In this document: positions 32,524 through 40,200 of the stretch, piece after piece
Layout: each line of letters opens with the position of its first letter
Numbering within the stretch: position 1 is the first letter of the stretch
DNA from: Rummeliibacillus sp044763875
GTDB lineage: Bacteria; Bacillota; Bacilli; Bacillales_A; Planococcaceae
Assembly (NCBI RefSeq): GCF_044763875.1
Contig: NZ_JBIWGZ010000004.1
Coordinates: forward strand, 248,001 to 312,000
Reading direction: 5' to 3'
Length of the DNA stretch: 64,000 nt
Program-made: the position numbers and the translations under genes
The notes under the pieces: generated by a model
The model's input: the letters and a program-made list of their open reading frames with translations, nothing else
Database searches by the model: none
What the model was told of the DNA's origin: nothing

Positions 32524-32899
32524 ATAGGTATTGCCGATAGAAAAAATTTATATAGATGTGCCACGAAGAAGTCTATTACTGAAGAAAAGAAATACGTCGA
32601 TAGTTACTGGCATGAGAAAATATTTGTCTACTATATAAACTTCAGTTAGATATTTTAAGGTGAACCGTATCATAAGTAAGTGGGGTTTGGATATTTATAA
32701 ACGAAACAGTCTGATTAAGTAATAAATCAGGCTGTTTTTTTATGGGAAATTAATATTCGATAGTAAAGGAATAAACCTAGTGTTTTACTGCTTGCAAGTA
32801 GAATAAATTATGAAACCAAAGGATTCTGATATACTTTATCCATCAAACTATTAGTGATACGATAAATAACAACATAAACTCTGAGGTGAGCGAAATTTC
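32524..32899. other. intergenic stretch of 376 bp
   Basis: The stretch holds a copy of the AAGGTGAACCGTATCATAAG motif (32653-32671) and a terminator (32704-32745). From 32750 to 32899 it is AT-rich promoter-like DNA before the Nudix gene. Confidence 0.5.
32704..32745 (+). terminator. terminator of the EutH/aminopeptidase operon
   Basis: The arms AACAGTCTGATT and AATCAGGCTGTT (one G-U) flank a 7-base loop and are followed by TTTTT. Confidence 0.8.
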
Positions 32900-33517
32900 A
32901 TGTTCATAGACAAACTAAAGCAACAATTAAATCAAAATCAGCCACTATTTATAGGAGAGGAAACAGCTTTTCGTTCAGCCGTTTTGATCCCTTTAGTTCA
33001 AGTGCATGGCGAATGGCATGTCCTTTTCGAAGTACGTTCATACACGATGAGAAAACAGCCAGGTGATATTAGTTTTCCTGGTGGTCGAATCGACTCAACA
33101 GATCCATCACCATTTTCTGCAGCTTTACGAGAAACAAATGAAGAATTAGGAGTCGATCCAACCACTGTTAATATTATAGGACAATTAAGTCCTTACATTG
33201 CCTCTCCTTCATTTGTCGTATTCCCATTTGTAGCAACCATTGATTATGATCAAATTATTCATTCTTACAACAAAGAAGAAGTTGAAGAGGTATTTACGGT
33301 ACCAATCAAATGGCTATTGGATTACAAGCCGTATATGCATTTAGTATCCTTTGAACCAGTGCCTTCACCAGATTTTCCTTTTGAAAAAATTGTGAACGGC
33401 TCTCAGTATCAATGGAGAACCCGTACAATGGAAGAATGGTTTTTTGATTATGAAAAGTATACAATTTGGGGATTAACTGCTAGGATATTAAAACATTTTA
33501 TAGAGATTATAAAATAA
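32900..33517 (+). CDS. Nudix hydrolase, CoA-pyrophosphatase type (NudL/YeaB-like)
   Basis: The 205-residue protein contains the CoA-pyrophosphatase (UPF0035) signature, VRSYTMRKQPGDISFPGG, immediately followed by the Nudix box GRIDSTDPSPFSAALRETNEE, whose REXXEE glutamates bind the metal. It would cleave CoA or a CoA derivative to 4'-phosphopantetheine and 3',5'-ADP as a housekeeping step. GAGGTGAG stands upstream of ATG 32900. It is monocistronic and ends near a cre-like site and terminator. Confidence 0.9.
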   Translation: MFIDKLKQQLNQNQPLFIGEETAFRSAVLIPLVQVHGEWHVLFEVRSYTMRKQPGDISFPGGRIDSTDPSPFSAALRETNEELGVDPTTVNIIGQLSPYIASPSFVVFPFVATIDYDQIIHSYNKEEVEEVFTVPIKWLLDYKPYMHLVSFEPVPSPDFPFEKIVNGSQYQWRTRTMEEWFFDYEKYTIWGLTARILKHFIEIIK

Positions 33518-33664
33518 ATGATGCTTTAAATTTTGAATGAAATACTTATTAGTAAATTTAATAAGCCTCATTCATTCTCAATTCTAATATTTAACAGGAT
33601 ACCAACGGACTCAAGGCTTGAAAAGTTTTTCAGGCCTTTTTTGTTTTCTATTATTAAAGTAAGG

Positions 33665-33678
33665 TGTAAGCGCTATCA
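33665..33678 (+). promoter_or_regulatory. perfect match to a catabolite-responsive element (cre)
   Basis: TGTAAGCGCTATCA fits the CcpA-binding consensus TGNNANCGNTNNCA. It lies in the 218-bp convergent region between the Nudix gene and the MerR-type gene, not at an obvious promoter, so its role is unclear. Confidence 0.45.
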
Positions 33679-33681
33679 TAT

Positions 33682-33732
33682 TAAAAGGCGGTCCTATCCG
33701 AAAGCTAGCCCTTTAAGGAACGCCTTTTTTAT
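33682..33732. terminator. bidirectional terminator between convergent genes
   Basis: AAAGGCG-GTCCT and AGGAA-CGCCTTTT pair with a small bulge around a loop of about 20 bases and end in six T residues, just beyond the stop of the minus-strand regulator. Confidence 0.7.
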
Positions 33733-33735
33733 AAT

Positions 33736-34968
33736 CTACCTTGAAGTACTGGCTAAATACATTGACATGTGGAATTTATCATCCTTCACATGATAATCAA
33801 AAAAAGGTCCTGGATCTGTACAGTAACCGATATTTTCACTTTGTGTTATTTGAAATCCGTTAACTGATAAATTCTCGTCTATGTATTTTGGATATAAAGT
33901 GTATTGATGAGAATTCGGATATAAGGAAGAAATGTTTATCAAAGATTTGGACCAGTTGTCATAATAAGAGTATCCGCCAACAATGATTGAATCGCTTTTG
34001 AAATAGTTTTTTAGAACATTTATAGGAAACTGTGGGTTGAGTAATGAAAAATCATTTGTTGAGTAACTGTCCACAAAAACATCGATGCTAAAAGGTTTCA
34101 ATGGCAGGTTTAAATCCGTATTCAAAATATAAAGGACATTTAGCTTAGGATTTTTACCCTCAATTCTTTTTCTAACCTTTTTGAGCATCGCAAGTGAGTA
34201 GCCGCTGAATACGTAGGATGCGCTCAAATCAAGAGTATCGATATATTTGGGAAGTGTCACAAAAGCATCAATGTTTGTTTCCACAATTAATTTGTTTTTC
34301 AAATCTATACTTTGCAGAACTTTTTGAAACCAAAAGTTACTTTTTTCAAATAAATTAATCATACTGTGATTCATCTCTTTAATCGTTTCTATATCGTAAA
34401 AATAAGAAGGATATGGAGATGTCTCATATAAGTTAGTGGTGATGATAATCCCTTCTTCAATAGCTGCCTCGTACCCACAAGTACAAGTTAACCCACCTTT
34501 TTGAATGTAATTATTTTTTATCGTCACATCTTTCATTTCAAGCAGGATTTGGCACTTTGGACAATAGAGAAGATTTACGAAGGAAAGCGGGACTCCAGTA
34601 AAATTTCCCTCTTTGGATGTAAGAGAGCTGGTTTGAACCGCTTTTTCAATTAATTGGATTGACTTTGATATTTCATCTTTTTTCTTGATTAGCTGGTTCT
34701 TTTTTTCAATGAGCAAGTTGTTGTAGTAGTTGATATCTTCATGGTCCGAGAAATTTGTAACACGTTGATACGATAGAATTTCTTGTACTTCTTGAAGTGA
34801 AAAATGAAATTTTTTTAATTTGGTGATAAAAGCCATGTCATCGTGGCACGATTGGTTCATTTGATATTGAGTGTTTTTTTTGTCCGGAAGCAATAATCCC
34901 AGTTCGATGTAATAACGAACAGTATCGGTTGTAACATGAAAAAGCTTTGCAAATGTACCGATTTTCAT
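33736..34968 (-). CDS. MerR-type regulator fused to zinc ribbon and methyltransferase-like domain
   Basis: The 410-residue protein has a MerR helix-turn-helix (residues 1-70: KIGTFAKLFHVTTDTVRYYIELGLL) and a coiled coil (about 78-112). A zinc ribbon follows with Cys136, Cys139, Cys162 and Cys164 (YCPKCQ then CTCGYE). The last 210 residues resemble a SAM methyltransferase Rossmann fold (strands LIVETNID, IDVFVDSYS, SDSIIVGGYSYYDNW), but the Gly-rich motif I is absent, so it may only bind a ligand. AGGGGGA precedes ATG 34968. It is divergent from an amine oxidase/aldehyde dehydrogenase/MATE operon, whose promoter has the 19-bp spacer expected for MerR control. Confidence 0.75.
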   Translation of the reverse strand: MKIGTFAKLFHVTTDTVRYYIELGLLLPDKKNTQYQMNQSCHDDMAFITKLKKFHFSLQEVQEILSYQRVTNFSDHEDINYYNNLLIEKKNQLIKKKDEISKSIQLIEKAVQTSSLTSKEGNFTGVPLSFVNLLYCPKCQILLEMKDVTIKNNYIQKGGLTCTCGYEAAIEEGIIITTNLYETSPYPSYFYDIETIKEMNHSMINLFEKSNFWFQKVLQSIDLKNKLIVETNIDAFVTLPKYIDTLDLSASYVFSGYSLAMLKKVRKRIEGKNPKLNVLYILNTDLNLPLKPFSIDVFVDSYSTNDFSLLNPQFPINVLKNYFKSDSIIVGGYSYYDNWSKSLINISSLYPNSHQYTLYPKYIDENLSVNGFQITQSENIGYCTDPGPFFDYHVKDDKFHMSMYLASTSR

Positions 34969-34985
34969 AGATGTTCCCCCTATGG

Positions 34986-35010
34986 AAAAAGTGGAGTTAC
35001 TCCACTTTTT
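34986..35010. promoter_or_regulatory. perfect 12-bp inverted repeat before the MerR-type gene
   Basis: AAAAAGTGGAGT-T-ACTCCACTTTTT lies 17 bp upstream of the regulator start codon. It could be an operator for autoregulation or a terminator-like hairpin in the regulator's leader. Confidence 0.55.
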
Positions 35011-35045
35011 TATGAAAATAAATCTAAAAAGCGTAAAAAAAACTA

Positions 35046-35076
35046 TTGACGTGGAGGTAGCACAAAATCATATTAT
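35046..35076 (+). promoter_or_regulatory. promoter with 19-bp spacer, MerR-type
   Basis: TTGACG (35046-35051) and TATTAT (35071-35076) are separated by exactly 19 bp. The spacer contains GTGGAGG, echoing the GTGGAGT of the adjacent palindrome. The long spacer is the hallmark of promoters activated by MerR-family proteins. A TATAAT three bases further on would give 22 bp. Confidence 0.55.
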
Positions 35077-35155
35077 AATGACAAGTAGTTTGAATAGTCA
35101 GAATAATTTTGACAGTATTGTAACATACATGTCACGAAAGGAGAAGGAATAAGTG

Positions 35156-36442
35156 ATGAAAAAAATGGATCGAATGGATACACTTTCATTATGGAAAGCG
35201 ACTGCAAACTGCTATACAAATGGAAAGCCCCTTGAAGGAAATGTAGAGGCCGATGTTGTCATTATTGGTGCAGGTTTCACAGGACTTTCTTCTGCGTATC
35301 ATTTGCAAAAACTAGGGAGAAATGCCATTGTCCTTGAACAAGAAACGATTGGATATGGCGCGAGCGGTCGTAATGGCGGGATGGTATTGCCAGGCTATAA
35401 GCCAACGATGCAGGAGCTTGCCAAAAAGTATGGACCTGAAGAAGCGAGACAGCTTAATGATCTTTCTTTACGTAGTGTTCAACTGGTTAAAAACATCATT
35501 GAAGAGCATCAAATTAATTGTGACTTTAGAAGGACAGGTCATATTGTAACCGCTTACAAACCTAAGCATTTTGAAGAATTGAAAAAAGAAAGCGAATACT
35601 TAAACAAACATTTCGGGTACGAATCAAGCGTGCTTGACAAAAATCAGCTACATAAAGAGATTGATTCTCCGCTTTATCATGGCTGCTTAGTAGACAATTC
35701 GAGTTACTCATTCCATCCGCTGAACTATGCAATTGGTTTGGGAGAAGCTGCTAGATCGGTCGGTGCACAAATCTTTGAGCATTCGAAAGCGTTATCTATT
35801 GAGTATGGTCAAAACAACGTGAAAGTTGTAACAGAAAAAGGGACTGTTACTGCGAGAGATATTATTGTGGCTACAGATGGCTATTCCGGAAAAATCATAA
35901 GTGAGTTAAACAAAGGGGTACTGCCAATTTCGGCGCGTATTATTGCTACTGAACAGCTTCCAGAATCAGTTGTAGATTCCGTCATTCCTAAAGATCGTAT
36001 GGTGTTCGATACAAGCCATTTCCTTTACTATTTCCGACGTACACCAGATAATCGGATTGTTTTTGGTGGTGGTGATATACGTCCTAATTTAGGGGAAGAA
36101 GTGTATCAAAGTGTTTATGATGCCATGGTTAAAATAATGCCAAAACTGGCCGGAAGCAAAATAGATTATCGTTGGGGTGGATTTATCGGGGTTACAGTTG
36201 ATACATTCCCGTTAATAGGTAAATCCAAAGAAGGCGCATATTTTGCAACAGGTTATTCGGGCCATGGTGCTTCCCTCTCGACTTTATTTGGTAAGTTATT
36301 GGCTCAATGGATTATTACGGGAGATGCGGGTGGATTCCGATTTGAAAAAGAACGTCTCAAATCATTCCCGCTCTATAATCAAAAAACACTTCTGGTAAAT
36401 CTAGCGCATATTAGTTTCAAAATGCTCGACATGATAAGTTAA
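35156..36442 (+). CDS. FAD-dependent amine oxidoreductase (PuuB/OrdL-like, DAO family)
   Basis: The 428-residue flavoprotein has the dinucleotide-binding motif DVVIIGAGFTGLSSAYHL (about residue 30) and IGYGASGRNGGM, typical of the gamma-glutamylputrescine oxidase group. The C-terminal RWGGFIGVTVDTFPLIG and FATGYSGHGASLS close the FAD site. It would oxidise an amine to an aldehyde with release of ammonia or an amine. The aldehyde dehydrogenase gene 13 bp downstream would take the product further. AAAGGAGAAGG stands before tandem GTG/ATG codons; ATG 35156 is chosen. The operon is divergent from the MerR-type gene. Confidence 0.87.
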   Translation: MKKMDRMDTLSLWKATANCYTNGKPLEGNVEADVVIIGAGFTGLSSAYHLQKLGRNAIVLEQETIGYGASGRNGGMVLPGYKPTMQELAKKYGPEEARQLNDLSLRSVQLVKNIIEEHQINCDFRRTGHIVTAYKPKHFEELKKESEYLNKHFGYESSVLDKNQLHKEIDSPLYHGCLVDNSSYSFHPLNYAIGLGEAARSVGAQIFEHSKALSIEYGQNNVKVVTEKGTVTARDIIVATDGYSGKIISELNKGVLPISARIIATEQLPESVVDSVIPKDRMVFDTSHFLYYFRRTPDNRIVFGGGDIRPNLGEEVYQSVYDAMVKIMPKLAGSKIDYRWGGFIGVTVDTFPLIGKSKEGAYFATGYSGHGASLSTLFGKLLAQWIITGDAGGFRFEKERLKSFPLYNQKTLLVNLAHISFKMLDMIS

Positions 36443-36455
36443 AGGAGAGATATTC

Positions 36456-37928
36456 ATGAAAATTAACATGTACATTGATGGGGAATGGGTAGAAGCGTTA
36501 TCTGGAGATAGAAAGAACATTATAAATCCTGCAAACGGAGAGGTAATTGCATCAACCGCTGATGGTTCAGTGGATGATGCAAAGAAGGCAATCAAGGCAG
36601 CTCGTAAAGCATTTGACAGCGGTATTTGGTCAAATTTATCGGCAGAAGAAAGAGCGGCTTACCTTTATAAGATAGCAGACCGACTTGAAGAAAAGGCAAC
36701 TGAATTAGCCTTTTTGGAAACGTTAAATAATGGAAAGGTCATTCGAGCTACTACTACTGCGGATATTCCTGTAGCGATACAAACCTTCCGTTATTACGCT
36801 GATCAGGTTAAAGAAATAAAAAAGGAATCGTACATTCGTGCTGATTCTTCAGAAACTATGATTATTCATGAACCGATTGGTGTTTGTGGTTTGATTGTAC
36901 CATGGAACTTCCCTCTTATGATGGCTGCTTGGCAAATTGCTCCGGCACTCGCAGCAGGGAATACGATTGTACTTAAGCCTTCTGAGTTAACACCTGTAAG
37001 CGCATTCAAATTATTTGAGATTATTGAAGAGGTTGGAATTCCCGCTGGAGTGGCGAACTTGGTTTTGGGACCAGGATCAAAAGTTGGGAACGAGCTTGCT
37101 GAGAGCCTTGATGTTGACAAGGTTTCCTTTACTGGAGGAACAAAAACGGGTCAAAGTATTATGCATGCAGCTACAAGCAATATGAAAAAAATAACGCTTG
37201 AATTGGGTGGTAAATCTCCACTTATTGTGTTTGACGATGTGGATTTTGAAGCAGCGGTAGAGAATGCGATGTTTGGTATTTTCCATAATGCCGGTCAAGT
37301 TTGTTCAGCTGCATCTCGTTTACTAGTACAAGAGACTATTTACGATAAGTTTGTGGAAAGGTTGGCTGAGCGCGCAAACAAAATTGTAGTGGGCAACGGG
37401 GAAAGCGAGAACAGTGAAATGGGAGCGCTTACAAATGAGTTTCATATGAATGAAGTCTTAAGTTATATTAAAAGTGGGATTGAAGAAGGCGCAAGATTAG
37501 TGTGCGGTGGTAAGCGCTTAACGGAAAATGGGCTGGAGCGAGGGTTTTTCGTTGCACCAACAATCTTTGCTGATGTAAATGAAGATATGCGAATTGTTAA
37601 GGAAGAGGTTTTTGGTCCAGTCCTTGTCGTACAGAAATTTAAAGATGAGGAAGATGCCATTCAGAAGGCGAATGACTCCATCTATGGATTAGCAGGTGCA
37701 GTATTTACTGAAGATATGGAGCGAGCAAAACGTGTTATAAGTAAATTACGAGCAGGAATTACTTGGATTAATAGTTATCACCTTGCCTATGTTGATAGCC
37801 CTTGGGGAGGGTATAAGCAAAGTGGAATCGGCAGATCATTAGGTTCTGTTGGACTGGAACATTTCATGGAAATGAAGCAAATCAATGTTCATCGTCATGT
37901 CAAACCTGTAGGTTGGTATGCAAATTAA
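36456..37928 (+). CDS. aldehyde dehydrogenase (PuuC/betaine-aldehyde type)
   Basis: The 490-residue enzyme has the full aldehyde dehydrogenase set: PWNFPLMMAAW, the NAD-site FTGGTKTGQSI, catalytic Glu in LELGGKSP, catalytic Cys in GQVCSAASR and the late EEVFGPVL. It oxidises an aldehyde to the acid with NAD(P)+. Position directly after an amine oxidoreductase indicates that it handles the aldehyde from amine oxidation, for instance a gamma-aminobutyraldehyde-type product. AAAGGAG precedes ATG 36456. Substrate inferred from context. Confidence 0.92.
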   Translation: MKINMYIDGEWVEALSGDRKNIINPANGEVIASTADGSVDDAKKAIKAARKAFDSGIWSNLSAEERAAYLYKIADRLEEKATELAFLETLNNGKVIRATTTADIPVAIQTFRYYADQVKEIKKESYIRADSSETMIIHEPIGVCGLIVPWNFPLMMAAWQIAPALAAGNTIVLKPSELTPVSAFKLFEIIEEVGIPAGVANLVLGPGSKVGNELAESLDVDKVSFTGGTKTGQSIMHAATSNMKKITLELGGKSPLIVFDDVDFEAAVENAMFGIFHNAGQVCSAASRLLVQETIYDKFVERLAERANKIVVGNGESENSEMGALTNEFHMNEVLSYIKSGIEEGARLVCGGKRLTENGLERGFFVAPTIFADVNEDMRIVKEEVFGPVLVVQKFKDEEDAIQKANDSIYGLAGAVFTEDMERAKRVISKLRAGITWINSYHLAYVDSPWGGYKQSGIGRSLGSVGLEHFMEMKQINVHRHVKPVGWYAN

Positions 37929-37971
37929 TTGTGCTACTTGCTGCGTAAATTATTAATAGGGGGATATGCCT

Positions 37972-39396
37972 ATGGGAATAGAGAAAAAACATCCTTCATC
38001 TGAGAGAGAAAAGGAACGGTCAGAAGTATTAATGATGACGGCAAATGAATCAATGCTGGGAACCAAAAGTATTCCAATACTATATTTACGATTTGCTTTG
38101 GCAGGAATTATGGCTAACGTAATTCTAGGGGTTGTAGCTGTAATAGATGGCTATTTCGTTAGTGGCTTTCAAGTTTTAGAAATTGAAGGAATTGGAATAG
38201 GATTTACAGTTATGGTTATTACTCGTATGCTCGGTGTTCTTTTTGGAGTGGGTGCCGGAGCAGTCATTTCCCTTCGACTTGGACAGGGGAAGCTTGAAGA
38301 AGCTAGAGCAATAATGGGACAAACTTTATGGTTTACACTTTTCATCTCCGTATTGATAGCTGTACTGGGATTGATCTTTGAAAATCAAATGATGACATTG
38401 TTTGGGGCGAGTGAGGAAGTACTTCCATATGCCGTGAAATACAGCCGTCTTTTATGGATTTCCTTGCCATTAACTATATTGGCCGTTGTTTTAAGTATTT
38501 TAACCAATATTGATGAAAAACCTATTTTATCCATGAACAGTTGGCTTGTTGGTGCAGCTGTTGGGGGGATTACAGAATGGATTATGGTAACGAAGTTTGA
38601 TATGGGGATGATGGGTTCCTCATGGGCCAATACAATCTCGCAATCAATTCCTGTTCTCTTGATCTTTTATTTCTGGTTTGGCAAAACAAAACTTAAGCCA
38701 AAAATCAAAGATATTATGATTAGCCTCAAGACAATCGGTGAAGTCGCTTGGACGGGATTTGCCTCTTTCTCAGGTCAGTTGATGATGTTTTTTGCCATCA
38801 TTTTCTTCAACAATTTACTGCAAAGTTACGGTGGGGGCCTGCATGTTGCTGCTTTCACGATTCAAAACGGTTATATTACAAACCTGCTTGCCTTAGCAGC
38901 ACTTGGCGGGATGACAGGACTTCAACCTATCATTAGTTATAATTACGGTGCTGGCAATTATGATCGTGTTAGAGATGCAATTAAGATGGGGCTCATTTTT
39001 ACGTTATCCTTCTTTACAGTGATAACAGCTATACTCATCATTTTTGCAAGTCCAATTGTGTCATTTTTCTCGGGTGGCGATCCGGAATTACAGCAGCTCG
39101 GCATCTGGACGACAATCGTATTTAATTGCATGTTTACTTTAAATGCAGTTAGTTTACTTATCTCCGGCTATTACGAAGCACAGGAGAGAAACTGGAGAGC
39201 AACATTTATAAATGTAAGTAAAACGCTGTTGTTTACGTTCCCGTTTATGTTTATCTTTCCGAAATTCTGGGGTGTAGAAGGTATATGGTACGCAGGTCCT
39301 GTTTCAGAAATTCCTGGCGTTCTTATTGCTATTTATTTTATAAGAAAGGAATTCAAACAGTTAAAAGAGATAAATGTTAATGCAGTACGTTTATAG
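37972..39396 (+). CDS. MATE family efflux transporter
   Basis: The 474-residue protein has twelve membrane helices and typical MATE features: VDGYF-like start of helix 1 (AVIDGYFVSGF), GVGAGAVISLRLGQGKLEEA after helix 2, and GLQPIISYNYGAGNYDRV at the start of the second half. It would export a cationic or amphipathic compound using Na+ or H+. Two in-frame ATGs (37966, 37972) follow AGGGGGA; the second has better spacing. It lies inside the amine-oxidation operon, so it may remove toxic amines or aldehydes, or serve a multidrug response through the MerR-type regulator. Confidence 0.9.
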   Translation: MGIEKKHPSSEREKERSEVLMMTANESMLGTKSIPILYLRFALAGIMANVILGVVAVIDGYFVSGFQVLEIEGIGIGFTVMVITRMLGVLFGVGAGAVISLRLGQGKLEEARAIMGQTLWFTLFISVLIAVLGLIFENQMMTLFGASEEVLPYAVKYSRLLWISLPLTILAVVLSILTNIDEKPILSMNSWLVGAAVGGITEWIMVTKFDMGMMGSSWANTISQSIPVLLIFYFWFGKTKLKPKIKDIMISLKTIGEVAWTGFASFSGQLMMFFAIIFFNNLLQSYGGGLHVAAFTIQNGYITNLLALAALGGMTGLQPIISYNYGAGNYDRVRDAIKMGLIFTLSFFTVITAILIIFASPIVSFFSGGDPELQQLGIWTTIVFNCMFTLNAVSLLISGYYEAQERNWRATFINVSKTLLFTFPFMFIFPKFWGVEGIWYAGPVSEIPGVLIAIYFIRKEFKQLKEINVNAVRL

Positions 39397-39432
39397 AACG
39401 TCTTTTTCCATAATTACCTATGAGAAAGGGAG

Positions 39433-39735
39433 ATGATGATGATGTTTTTTGCGAAAAAAATTACAGCCGAAGAAGCACAACAACTAGACGTGAAAACGTG
39501 GGAACCTTGGGTAGGCGGACAGGATAAAGGAATGTGGCATCTAGAAGAACAAGAGGTTTTCTATGTAACAGATGGTGAAGTATTTATCACTGTAGATGGA
39601 GAAAAGCACCATATAACGAAGGACTGGCTGGTTTTCTTGGCTAAAGACCTTGTCTGTGAATGGGATTGTCCAGCCTATTTGAAAAAGAATTATAAATTAA
39701 ACTATGAAATAAATATAGAAGAAGTTATCCGTTAA
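39433..39735 (+). CDS. small cupin protein (DUF861/EutQ-like)
   Basis: The roughly 100-residue protein is one cupin barrel: WEPWVGGQDKGMWHLEEQEV, YVTDGEVFITVDGEKHHITK and DWLVFLAKDLVCEWD are the successive strands of the DUF861 type, although the usual metal His residues are poorly kept. Four ATG codons in a row follow AAAGGGAG; the exact start is uncertain by a few codons. It closes the amine-oxidase/ALDH/MATE operon, starting 36 bp after the MATE stop. The function of such cupins is unknown; binding of a small acid or amine product is possible. Confidence 0.75.
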   Translation: MMMMFFAKKITAEEAQQLDVKTWEPWVGGQDKGMWHLEEQEVFYVTDGEVFITVDGEKHHITKDWLVFLAKDLVCEWDCPAYLKKNYKLNYEINIEEVIR

Positions 39736-40200
39736 ACATCACAGAAGAAGATTTTACGTTTATTGGTAATACAATAATAGAATGCCCGAAGGAACGTAGA
39801 AAAAGGTAATGAAAAAGTAAAAATAGATGAAATTTTATTATAAAAATCTTGTATTGCTATATTTGTTGAAGTGGAATTAGCGAAGACTCCTGCGGGAAAG
39901 CGAGCCAGAGAGACCCCGCAGCGTAGCGAGGAGGCTCGTCGGTTCGCCCGCGGAAAGCGAAGCTGATTCCACTTCATGTTACAGCAGATTTGTCTATAAA
40001 AGCTAGGGGTATAATCGTTTTTCAGTGCTCTCAACGTAGTGACGAGGAGAGACTAAATCCAAGTCCGTGGAAAGCCCCGTCTGTAGCGGAACATCCAAAT
40101 CTGAATATGGAAAAGTTAAGTGTTGAAATGTTCGTATTTAAAAACCGAAAATAGATTTATAAAATTGACTCATTTTAATTAATTAATGAGGAGTGTGTTT
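39736..40200. other. intergenic stretch of 465 bp: repeats and shared upstream region of amidohydrolase copy 2
   Basis: The stretch contains palindromic repeat copy B (39868-39975) and a partial copy (40027-40090). A segment 40085-40150 reads GCGGAACATCCAAATCTGAA and GTTGAAATGTTCGTATTTAA and matches, inverted, the region 10020-10090 upstream of the amidohydrolase paralogue. The last 50 bp are AT-rich with the GAGGAG ribosome site. Confidence 0.65.
39868..39975. repeat. dispersed Bacillaceae palindromic repeat, copy B
   Basis: Terminal arms GAAGTGGAAT and ATTCCACTTC pair, and inside are ACTCCTGCGGGAAAGCGAG, GAGACCCCGCAGCG, GAGGAGGCTCG and CGCCCGCGGAAAGCG. With its left flank AAATCTTGTATTG it is repeated directly at 41870-42006, so both copies bracket the amidohydrolase gene. 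Confidence 0.85.

Noticed and set aside
39732..40034. Open frame of about 100 codons on the minus strand
   Set aside because: It runs through the palindromic repeat copy B and has Arg/Cys-rich composition from the GC-rich repeat; no ribosome site.
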